From positions 248,001-312,000 of the forward strand of contig NZ_JBAHUQ010000001.1 in assembly GCF_036689865.1 (NCBI RefSeq): a stretch of 64,000 nucleotides of DNA, in the 5' to 3' direction. The notes below the pieces were generated by a model. That model ran no database searches and was not told where the DNA came from. It was given only the letters and a program-made list of their open reading frames with translations. This DNA is from Magnetococcus sp. PR-3. GTDB lineage: Bacteria > Pseudomonadota > Magnetococcia > Magnetococcales > Magnetococcaceae. Below are positions 56,711 through 64,000 of this stretch, in pieces; the stretch's first letter is position 1, and every line of letters starts with the position of its first letter. Made by a program: the position numbers and the translations under genes.

Positions 56711-59335
56711 CTAGCGCCCTTTATCATCCCCATAACCATAAGCGGTATAACTATTACGGGTACCATAACCGTACCCATAGCCATACCCATACCCGTACCC
56801 GTACCCATAGCGATAGGAGCTGCCATAGTAGGAGAGTCGCTTCATATCCACAGAGTTAAAGACACAACCCACCACGTTAATCTGGCTGTGCTGCAACCGT
56901 TTAATGGCATTGAGCACCGTACCTTTATTGGCCCGGCTTGCTTTGACAACAAATACCACAGCATCCGACTGTTTACCCAAGATTTGAGCATCGGTCACAA
57001 TTAAGGATGGCGGCGCATCAATGATAATACGATCATAGCGGCGAGATAGCTCTGTGAGCATCTCTTTCCAACGTTCTGATGAGAGAATTTCACTGGGGAA
57101 TGCGGGTGTCGGACCACTGGTCATAACATGCAATCCACTTTCACTCTCTACAATCTGTGCCAATAGTGAATAAATCGATTGCTCATTTAAAGAACCACTT
57201 TCCTTCTGATCTCGTCTGTTTTCTGAAACCTCTAACGCCTTACGTGGTGTTGAGAAAGAGGGCGGAAGACTGTCGAGTTGTACTTTCTTCTCAACACCAT
57301 CATCCCAATCCATAAGCGGTTCAATTTTACCTTCACCCTGAACATTGGGCTGTTTGGTGCTAGCCTGTGGTTTGGGCTCTAGATCCTGTACCTGCCCTCT
57401 ACGATCTTCCTGAATACCGTGTGCCGTCTGCTCCACCAACTCATTCAAAAAGGCGGTAACCCCTTGGGTTTCACTAATCCCAAACACTTTACGCAAGCGC
57501 GGACGACGCAAGTCTGCCTCGATCAACAGGGTACGATCGCCAGCTTGGCTAAAAGCCTGAGCCATATTAATGGCAACCGTGGTCTTACCCTCTTCTGGAA
57601 TGGAAGAGGTCACTGTGATGATCTGATGGGAGTTATCAATATCCGAAAAAAGCACCGATGTTCGTAAACTTCGGATCGCTTCAGAGTAGTTTGATTTGGG
57701 ATGCCGGATAAGCATCTCTTCCGGTTGTTCTTTTTTATTTCTTAATTTGAGCAAGGGTAATAGGGCAAACACTCTAACCTTACTGTCTGCCTCCAACTGA
57801 TCCGGGGTTTTATAGGTATGGTCCATAAACTCCAGACCAAAGGCCAACATCAACCCCAGCAGGCCACCAATGAGCAATGCCTTAAGAATTTTGAATTTTT
57901 TAGAGGGTAAGAAGCTTCTACCTGGAACTTGCGCCTCTTCAACAATACGGGCATTGGCTGTCTGCATGCCCTCACTCACGTCGGTCTCTTTAAATCGACG
58001 GAGAAAAAGATCATAGAGCTGTCGGTTTGCGGCGACTTCCCGTTCCAGTTTATTGAGCTGAAATGCTTTTTTCTTATTGGAGCGCATCCCTTTTTTCATG
58101 CCCTCCAGCCTCTCAACTAAGGATCGGTCCTCCCGTTCCAACGTACGGTATTGTTGCTCTAAGACCCCAATCGCCCCGCGCACCTCTTCGGCCACTTTTT
58201 TATGAATTTGAGCCAACTCTTTGCGTGTACGGATCATACGTGGGTGTTTAGAACCGTAGCGCTCTGATAACTCCACCATACTCCGTTCAACCAGGCTCTG
58301 TTCTCTTTTCAACTCTTTATACAGATCTGAGCCAGGCATACTTACTTGGTGTAGTTGACCTTTATACCGACGGATGGAAGCCTGCATTTCAGCCAAATTG
58401 GCCTTAGCTTCACGTTTACGACTACTAATCTGCATCTGCTCCGTTTGCACAGACTCAATCTGTTGCAAAGAGTAACGCTGTTGTTGGTCCTCAGACCCCA
58501 CCAGGCCAGTTACTTCTTGATAGAGCTGCAGCTCTTTTTCTGAAGTTTCTAACTGTTCTCTCAACCCTTCCAAACGCTTGGTCAACCAATTGGCCGCATG
58601 CTGGGTGATCAGCAGCCGAGACTCCAACTGTTGATCAATATATGAGCGTGCCACACTGTTGGCGATGCGTGCCGCCAGTTGAGGGTTGGTTGAGGCAAAG
58701 GAAATATTGATAAGCTGACTACGCCCCACCATGGAGGTTTGGATACCCCCTTTGACAGCAGACGCAATCTGGTTCAGTCCATTTTCATCAAGCGGCTCAT
58801 GGCGCATCGCTCGCTCAACGGGCCCGTCAGGTTTGGACTCCAGCTTCATCGGCAGGTAGGTACGCCAAGTTTTGGGGATCCACTTGGTTAAAATGGACTC
58901 TTTTTCCTCGACACGCAGACGCGCGTTAAACTCCGGCGTCATATCCAAACGTTCCCGTTTTACCACTTCACGGGCCAGTTTACGGCTTTTGATCAACTGT
59001 AACTGGGTCGCAAAATAGTCTCGACCCGAGCTGTCAACACCGTACAGGTCTTCAATAGAAATCAGCTTGGTACTGTTCTTTTCTAACAGCAATGTGGCCG
59101 TTGCTCGATACCTAGGCGCTTCAGAGTAGACATTCATGATCATCGGTAGCGCCACCACAATGGTCACAAAGATGATCTGCCACTTTCTGCGCAACGAGAT
59201 CGATAACAACTTACCCACATTGAGCATATTGTTATCTTCGTCTCCACGTTCCATCGGCATGGGCGGGGGATTAACCGCACTACCTAATAGGGGCATATCT
59301 GGACGTAACGTGGAGGATTGTTCTCTGTCTTTCAT
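56711..59335 (-). CDS. Polysaccharide co-polymerase / tyrosine autokinase (Wzc-like)
   Basis: 874-residue bacterial tyrosine kinase. The ATG at 59335 is preferred to a TTG at 59371; neither has a clear ribosome-binding site. A Wzz domain (TM1 about 50-70, long periplasmic coiled coil about 225-440, TM2 about 490-510) is fused to the kinase. The kinase has Walker A SSIPEEGKTTVA, Walker A' IEADLRRPRLRK and Walker B IIIDAPPSLIV. Between Walker A' and B lies an unusual hydrophilic insertion of about 90 residues. The C terminus is a Tyr cluster built on eight Tyr-Gly units plus further Tyr, the autophosphorylation tail. It is the first gene of the exopolysaccharide operon. It controls chain length and export through phosphorylation cycles. 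Confidence 0.92.
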   Translation of the reverse strand: MKDREQSSTLRPDMPLLGSAVNPPPMPMERGDEDNNMLNVGKLLSISLRRKWQIIFVTIVVALPMIMNVYSEAPRYRATATLLLEKNSTKLISIEDLYGVDSSGRDYFATQLQLIKSRKLAREVVKRERLDMTPEFNARLRVEEKESILTKWIPKTWRTYLPMKLESKPDGPVERAMRHEPLDENGLNQIASAVKGGIQTSMVGRSQLINISFASTNPQLAARIANSVARSYIDQQLESRLLITQHAANWLTKRLEGLREQLETSEKELQLYQEVTGLVGSEDQQQRYSLQQIESVQTEQMQISSRKREAKANLAEMQASIRRYKGQLHQVSMPGSDLYKELKREQSLVERSMVELSERYGSKHPRMIRTRKELAQIHKKVAEEVRGAIGVLEQQYRTLEREDRSLVERLEGMKKGMRSNKKKAFQLNKLEREVAANRQLYDLFLRRFKETDVSEGMQTANARIVEEAQVPGRSFLPSKKFKILKALLIGGLLGLMLAFGLEFMDHTYKTPDQLEADSKVRVFALLPLLKLRNKKEQPEEMLIRHPKSNYSEAIRSLRTSVLFSDIDNSHQIITVTSSIPEEGKTTVAINMAQAFSQAGDRTLLIEADLRRPRLRKVFGISETQGVTAFLNELVEQTAHGIQEDRRGQVQDLEPKPQASTKQPNVQGEGKIEPLMDWDDGVEKKVQLDSLPPSFSTPRKALEVSENRRDQKESGSLNEQSIYSLLAQIVESESGLHVMTSGPTPAFPSEILSSERWKEMLTELSRRYDRIIIDAPPSLIVTDAQILGKQSDAVVFVVKASRANKGTVLNAIKRLQHSQINVVGCVFNSVDMKRLSYYGSSYRYGYGYGYGYGYGYGYGTRNSYTAYGYGDDKGR
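56762..56809 (-). repeat. Hexanucleotide repeat encoding (Tyr-Gly)8
   Basis: Eight in-frame hexamers of the form TAY-GGN encode eight Tyr-Gly units in the kinase tail. Wobble bases differ between copies, so the repeat is not perfectly homogeneous. Confidence 0.85.
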
Positions 59336-59680
59336 AGAATCTGCCCAACCATTACTGGGTAAAGAACACAAAAAAGCGTGTTGGGAAAAGGGTGACTGGG
59401 CCTTTTAGCATCCATATAAATGCAGTCAGCCCTACAAACCATCCCATCATCGCCAGTGTGGACGCATGATTTAAGAAGCCCTGACAAATGGACCCCTACC
59501 CTGATGACCTTAACCTACGGACCAAACCGACCTCTCCATAGCTTTAGGCCAATCCAATGAAATGCAAGTTTCATGCACACCAAAGAAAACCGAACGAGGA
59601 TTAATCACTCCCCGACTACACAGCACAAAGGAGCAGACAAGCCGCTCCTTCGCAAAACACACAGCTTTTAAGATCAGCGG
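59336..59680. other. Intergenic region before the exopolysaccharide operon, with hairpin
   Basis: About 345 bp without a gene. AAGGAGC (59628-59634) pairs with GCTCCTT (59644-59650) just after the HD-GYP stop and may end that transcript on the minus strand. The promoter for the exopolysaccharide operon should lie here but no clear consensus was found. Confidence 0.5.
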
Positions 59681-60745
59681 TCAGGTTTGGGCATCTAACA
59701 ACTGTTCTGGATGGTCGGCATAGCGCTCTTTGATCTCCAACACCTCCGGCAGCACTTCATGAAATACCGGGGTTAAACTGGGGTCAAAGTGACTACCTGC
59801 CCCTTCATCAATAATCTGCACCGCTTTTTCAACCGACCAAGCCTTTTTATAGGGTCGCTCTGAAGTCAGGGCATCAAACACATCTGCAATGGCGACAATA
59901 CGCCCAGCTAAGGAGATATCCTCCCCCTTAATACCTTTGGGGTACCCTGTACCATCCCACTTTTCATGGTGACTCAAGGAGATCTCTTTAGACATATTCA
60001 TCAACTCAGAGTCATGTTCACCAATGATTGCAGCACCATACTCAGGATGTCGGCGCATGATCGCCCACTCCTCATCATCCAGCTTTCCTGGTTTAAGGAG
60101 GACTTTATCTGGAATACCAATTTTACCGATATCGTGCATAGGAGCAGCATTAAAAACCAAATCAGTCCATGCATCTGAGATGTTCAAGGAGTCTGCCATT
60201 AAGCGTGTGTAGTGACTCATACGAATAACATGCATACCGGTTTCATTATCTTTAAACTCAGCCGCCCGGCCCAAGCGACGAATAATCTCCAAACGGGTAT
60301 CCAGCAGCTCTTTGGTACGGTTTTTTACCATACGCTCCAGCTCACGCTGCTGGTCATACAACGCCAAGTGGGTACGTACCCGAATTTCGACAATAGGTGG
60401 ACTAATGGGTTTGGTGATGTAATCAACAGCCCCCAACTCCAACCCTTTTTTCTCATCTTCCATTTGCGTTTTAGCGGTAATAAAAATCACAGGTATACTG
60501 GCTGTCGCTGGATTTTTTTTAAGGTGTTCACACACCTACACCTCATAGCCATCCATACCGGGCATCATGACATCCAGCAGGATCATATCCGGCTTAACAT
60601 CGCCACTGGCAATACGTAGCGCTTTTTCACCATTAAGGGCCGCTTTAACCTTATAATTTTTCCGCAGGATCCCGCCTAACACATCTAGGTTTTCAGGGGT
60701 ATCATCCACCACCAAGATGACCGGCTTTTCACTTTTTTCCACCAT
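59681..60745 (-). pseudogene. Response regulator with HD-GYP phosphodiesterase domain, interrupted by an in-frame TAG
   Basis: About 354 codons in one frame. The receiver (about 1-125) has the phospho-Asp in ILLDVMMPGMDG. A linker helix leads to an HD-GYP domain (about 160-340) with APMHDIGKIGIPD, SHHEKWDGTGYPKG and DVFDALTSERPYK, the complete set for a c-di-GMP phosphodiesterase. A TAG at 60538-60536 interrupts the receiver straight after GMDGYEV. It comes from a perfect 6-bp tandem duplication (ACACCT twice on plus, 60532-60543); with one copy removed the frame reads GYEVCEHLKKNP, the normal family sequence. A GTG right after the stop has GAGG 5 nt upstream, so reinitiation could yield a receiver fragment plus HD-GYP (284 aa). 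The gene follows the hybrid kinase by 21 bp. Confidence 0.88.
60532..60543. repeat. 6-bp tandem duplication that creates a stop codon
   Basis: ACACCT-ACACCT on the plus strand (AGGTGT-AGGTGT on the coding strand) inserts the TAG into the HD-GYP response regulator. Loss of one copy restores the full reading frame. Confidence 0.9.
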
Positions 60746-60766
60746 AACCCACCTCTCACGATCCCA

Positions 60767-63700
60767 CTATCGGTCCAGTTGCTGGTTAATTTTAATAACC
60801 AGCTCAACAGCTTCTTCAAAAGCATAATCACTTATTAGATCTTCGATCCCCGCTAAGGTCTGAGCAGACTCAGATCCTTTGAGTAGCGGGATCAGTTGTT
60901 CAACCAAGTCCGCCGCTTCCGTATCATCATCCTCTAACAACCCAGACAACTTGTCTAGTAGAGGTCCCACTTTTTCCAGATCAATGGATGCAACATGGTT
61001 ATTGGGTGCCGTTGACTTAGCCAAAACGCCTGTCTCTAAACGGCCCAACGCTATCAAAGCTTGCTCAAAATCATAACCACGTACTTCATCAGCAACGGCC
61101 ATTAATGCCGCTTGCAAGGGGGTGCCTGCAACGAGAGGCTCCAACTCATCCAGATCATCTAACGCCTCACTGTCATCATCTTCCAGCTTTTCCCTAATTT
61201 GTGCCACCATCTTCTTCAAGGTTGCCGGATCGATTGAGGATTGCGTGACAGGCTGTTGATCCATCGCCTGATGCATAGCCTGCAAACCCGCCAAAACAGG
61301 TGTTAGTTCTGATATAACATCCTGTAAAAGCTCCAAGAGCGTGGTTTCATCCTGGTTCTCATCACACGCGTTTTCCAACTTTTTAGCGGCTTGCTGAACA
61401 CCAAAGGCACCCAAATTACCTGCAACCCCTTTTAAAGTATGCGCTTCACGCGTTGCTGCAACAGGGTCTTCACTGCTTAAGGCCTGTTTAAAGTTTGCCT
61501 CAAAGTCAGCCTGTTTATCCAAGAACTTAGCCAACAAGCGCCGGTAAAGTTTATGGTTATCCTGTGTGGTTGCCAAACCCGCTTTGGTATCAATACCTGC
61601 TAATTCAGGGAGTGGTATGACCGGTTCTGCATCATTTTCCACACCCTTCGCTTCCCCATCGACCAAGCCCGAGGGTTTAATCCATTTTGCCATGGTGGCA
61701 AACATATTCCGCACATTAATTGGCTTGGCGATATGATCATTCATCCCCACAGCCAATACTTTTTCGCGATCTTCTGCCATGGCATTGGCCGTCATGGCGA
61801 TAATGGGTAGAGCGTTATAGATCTCCTGCTTTCTGATCTCTTTGGCTGCTGTAAAGCCATCCATCACCGGCATTTGCAAATCCATCAACACCCCATCATA
61901 GGGGTGGCTGGCGATCAAGTCTAAGGCCTCCTGGCCATTATTTGCCAGATCAGCGACCACACCACCGTTGGCCAAAAGCTCCATAGCAAGCTCCTGATTG
62001 ATTTCATTATCTTCAACCAGAAGTACCTTGGCCCCCCGCACCTTGGCGGCTTCCTGCTCCCCGGAATAGTGTTGATCTTTACGACCTTCGCTGCGTACCA
62101 CCAAACCATGCCCTAAAGACTCAGCTAAGGCATCCAGTAACGTGGAGGCGGTTACCGGCTTGGTCAGCACCGAACGAATATCTGCCCCTTCTCTTTCTGC
62201 TTCACTCAAGGCCTGCTCTCGGCCATAGGCTGTGACCATGATCGCGGCTGGAATATCTGTCAAATCGGCTTGATGCATCTGCTTAACCAAAGCAATGCCG
62301 CTCAGCTCGGGCATTTGCCAATCCGTTAAGACCAGATCATAAGGTAAAGACTGCTCTTGGGCATTAATGACATACTGCAAAGCTTCACGGCCATCTTTGG
62401 CCAGATCAACCTCCAGCCCAAAACTACGGGCCATATCTGACAGGATTTCACGGGCAGAGGTATTATCATCCACCACCAAAATACGTAATCCAAGAATCGC
62501 TTGCCGATCCACTTGATACCTGGGTTTTGGATCCTTTTGCACACCAAACCATGAGGTGAATTGGAAGATACTCCCCTTACCCTGCTCACTCTCTACCCAG
62601 ATATCCCCCCCCATCAACTCAGAAAGCTTTTTGGAAATGGCTAAACCCAGGCCAGTGCCACCATATTTACGGGTGGTCGAGGTATCGGCCTGACTAAAGG
62701 ATTTAAACAGCTTAGCCTGCTGTTCAGGGGTCATACCAATGCCGGTATCCTCGACGGCAAAGTGCAGTTTTACACCTTGTTCACCGGACTCAATTTGACG
62801 AACACGAATAATAATTTCACCTTCACTGGTGAACTTAACCGCGTTGTTACCCAGATTAATCAACACCTGCCCCAAACGCAGAGGATCGCCGATCAGGGCG
62901 GTTGGCATATCCGTACTGGCATCAAAAAGAAGCTCAACCCCTTTCTCTTCCGCTTTTAGACCAACCAGGTTTGCCAGGTTGTCAAAGACATCCTCCAAGT
63001 GGAACTCGGCATTCTCCATATCCATCTTGCCGGCTTCAATTTTAGAGAAGTCGAGGATATCATTAATGATACCTAATAAAGACTCCGCAGAACGGTGAAC
63101 TTTTTGGATATAGTTGCGCTGACGACTACTCAGTTCCGTTTGCAACGCAAGATGGGACATACCGATAATGGCATTCATCGGTGTGCGAATTTCATGGGAC
63201 ATGTTGGCCAAGAAGTCACTTTTTGCCTGGGTTGCCGCTTCCGCCGCATCCTTAGCCCGCTTTAAGGCCGCTTCTGCCTCTTTCCGTTCACTAATGTCCC
63301 GTGTGAAGGTAATGATAATTTCCCGCCCCTGGAACTCGGTTAAAGAGCCCACGATCTCCATAGGGAACTTCCGGCCAGTGCGCGTAATATGCTCAGACTC
63401 CAGCGTCACCACCTCCTGTTGGCGGAAGCGCTCGACCATCTGTGGCCACATCTCTTGACGCATCAGGGGATCAATATCGGTAACAGTCAACGCGATCAAC
63501 TCTTCACGCGTATAGCCCAACATATGGCACGCGGTATCGTTAACATACTCAAAGCCTGCATCTTCAGCCCGTATCCAAAAGGCCGCTTCTGCAGCATGGT
63601 CAACCGCATACTGGGTAAAGCGCAGTGTATTCTCCGCCTCTTTACGTGCCTCTTCAGAGCGTAGTGCGATGACACCGTGGGAGATATTGTCAGACAAACG

Positions 63701-64000
63701 TTCCAAGGCTTCGATATTGGCCAGATCAAAACCATCAGCCTGCTCAGAATAGATCACCACACAGCCAAAAGCGTGATCCTTAGGGCCTAAAGGCACCCCT
63801 AATACTGATTTAAAGCCCCGTTTAATGGCATTCTCCCGCCAAGGTGCAAAACGGGGATCATGCTGGACATCTTTGACCAGTGCAGGTTTGTTGGTCCGAA
63901 TGGTCATACCCGCCGGACCCAAGCCAAACTGGTTCTTATCATCCCAGCTAAATTGACTTCGACTTAAATAGTCGGTGTGGGCACCGTACACGGCAGAAAT
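60767..64000 (-). CDS. Hybrid histidine kinase GAF-PAS-HisKA-HATPase-REC-REC-Hpt (5' partial)
   Basis: At least 1077 codons; the frame is open to the window edge, so the N terminus is missing. In order: the end of a GAF domain (to about 115, [20 protein letters not shown]), PAS (about 125-240), HisKA with [13 protein letters not shown] (about 268), HATPase ([13 protein letters not shown]), a first receiver (about 510-635, [13 protein letters not shown]), a second receiver (about 660-780, [13 protein letters not shown]) and an Hpt domain with the phospho-His in [14 protein letters not shown] (about 870). Two copies of an acidic module then follow ([38 protein letters not shown]), about 70 residues each, ending at the C terminus. 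No membrane segment is seen in the visible part. The HD-GYP response regulator follows 21 bp downstream and is the likely phospho-partner. Confidence 0.92.
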   Translation of the reverse strand: MSAVYGAHTDYLSRSQFSWDDKNQFGLGPAGMTIRTNKPALVKDVQHDPRFAPWRENAIKRGFKSVLGVPLGPKDHAFGCVVIYSEQADGFDLANIEALERLSDNISHGVIALRSEEARKEAENTLRFTQYAVDHAAEAAFWIRAEDAGFEYVNDTACHMLGYTREELIALTVTDIDPLMRQEMWPQMVERFRQQEVVTLESEHITRTGRKFPMEIVGSLTEFQGREIIITFTRDISERKEAEAALKRAKDAAEAATQAKSDFLANMSHEIRTPMNAIIGMSHLALQTELSSRQRNYIQKVHRSAESLLGIINDILDFSKIEAGKMDMENAEFHLEDVFDNLANLVGLKAEEKGVELLFDASTDMPTALIGDPLRLGQVLINLGNNAVKFTSEGEIIIRVRQIESGEQGVKLHFAVEDTGIGMTPEQQAKLFKSFSQADTSTTRKYGGTGLGLAISKKLSELMGGDIWVESEQGKGSIFQFTSWFGVQKDPKPRYQVDRQAILGLRILVVDDNTSAREILSDMARSFGLEVDLAKDGREALQYVINAQEQSLPYDLVLTDWQMPELSGIALVKQMHQADLTDIPAAIMVTAYGREQALSEAEREGADIRSVLTKPVTASTLLDALAESLGHGLVVRSEGRKDQHYSGEQEAAKVRGAKVLLVEDNEINQELAMELLANGGVVADLANNGQEALDLIASHPYDGVLMDLQMPVMDGFTAAKEIRKQEIYNALPIIAMTANAMAEDREKVLAVGMNDHIAKPINVRNMFATMAKWIKPSGLVDGEAKGVENDAEPVIPLPELAGIDTKAGLATTQDNHKLYRRLLAKFLDKQADFEANFKQALSSEDPVAATREAHTLKGVAGNLGAFGVQQAAKKLENACDENQDETTLLELLQDVISELTPVLAGLQAMHQAMDQQPVTQSSIDPATLKKMVAQIREKLEDDDSEALDDLDELEPLVAGTPLQAALMAVADEVRGYDFEQALIALGRLETGVLAKSTAPNNHVASIDLEKVGPLLDKLSGLLEDDDTEAADLVEQLIPLLKGSESAQTLAGIEDLISDYAFEEAVELVIKINQQLDR

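Noticed and set aside
59681-60535. Stand-alone HD-GYP gene starting at GTG 60535
   Set aside because: It begins in the middle of a receiver domain, and removing one copy of the 6-bp duplication restores a single normal gene. It could still be made by reinitiation.
1-64000. Magnetosome, prophage or IS content
   Set aside because: No mam/mms, integrase, capsid or transposase sequence was seen in any frame; the suggested Magnetococcus-like origin rests only on metabolic and sensory gene content.

Overview
The window looks like a chromosomal segment of a free-living, motile, probably microaerophilic Gram-negative proteobacterium. It has a full set of envelope features: a C-terminal Phe outer-membrane barrel, a lipoprotein with a lipobox, periplasmic binding proteins and Wzc/Wzy-type exopolysaccharide genes. 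It combines an oxidative 2-oxoglutarate dehydrogenase complex with a four-subunit-type pyruvate:ferredoxin oxidoreductase, and it is rich in chemoreceptors and hybrid kinases. This gene content would suit a Magnetococcus-like organism, but that is an inference from style only: no magnetosome gene or rRNA is present. No tRNA, rRNA, IS element or CRISPR array was seen.

Layout. 1-10.4 kb (+ strand) is a central-carbon block: sucA (5' end cut by the window), sucB, lpdA, a 1435-residue protein with PPDK-type ATP-grasp and phospho-His domains but no PEP/pyruvate barrel, and a long-form GAPDH closed by a terminator. 11.2-19.1 kb holds a membrane metallophosphoesterase, then on the minus strand a periplasmic sugar-binding protein, a hybrid histidine kinase and a membrane PAS protein (a LuxP/LuxQ or TorT/TorS-like sensory operon), and a FecR-domain repeat protein. 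Divergent to the last are a TPR/outer-membrane barrel protein and a cupin (19.3-21.1 kb). 21.2-25.3 kb holds a CBS protein, an ArsB/P-type transporter interrupted by an in-frame TGA, and a vWA lipoprotein with a strong sigma70-type promoter.

25.8-33.0 kb (minus) is porG-porA-porB plus a GltD-like FAD/ferredoxin subunit, followed upstream by a MaeB-type malic enzyme. 33.2-41.0 kb is a complete dicarboxylate-type TRAP module: dctP-dctQ-dctM and dctB-dctD. A -24/-12 (sigma54) promoter and two matched inverted repeats lie upstream of dctP, so the regulatory circuit can be read in the DNA. The ~1.2-kb gap between dctP and dctD carries a degenerate repeat array.

41.6-52.8 kb is sensory: two chemoreceptors with internally repeated sensor regions (one ending in a zinc-binding CZB domain), a CarH/LitR-like B12 MerR regulator, a CPA2 cation/proton antiporter, and a fusion of an MBL fold, cyclic-nucleotide-binding modules and a hemerythrin. 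53.0-59.3 kb (minus) is an exopolysaccharide operon (Wzc-like kinase, TPR-like membrane protein, Wzy/O-antigen ligase, glycosyltransferase). 59.7-64.0 kb (minus) is a hybrid kinase (5' end cut by the window) followed by a response regulator/HD-GYP gene broken in frame by a perfect 6-bp tandem duplication.

The observations most worth checking are the 6-bp duplication in the HD-GYP gene, the Trp-to-TGA change in the transporter, the 13-G tract between the FecR and barrel genes, the MBL/cNMP/hemerythrin fusion, the PPDK-like protein without its third domain, and the repeat array at 37.2-37.4 kb.
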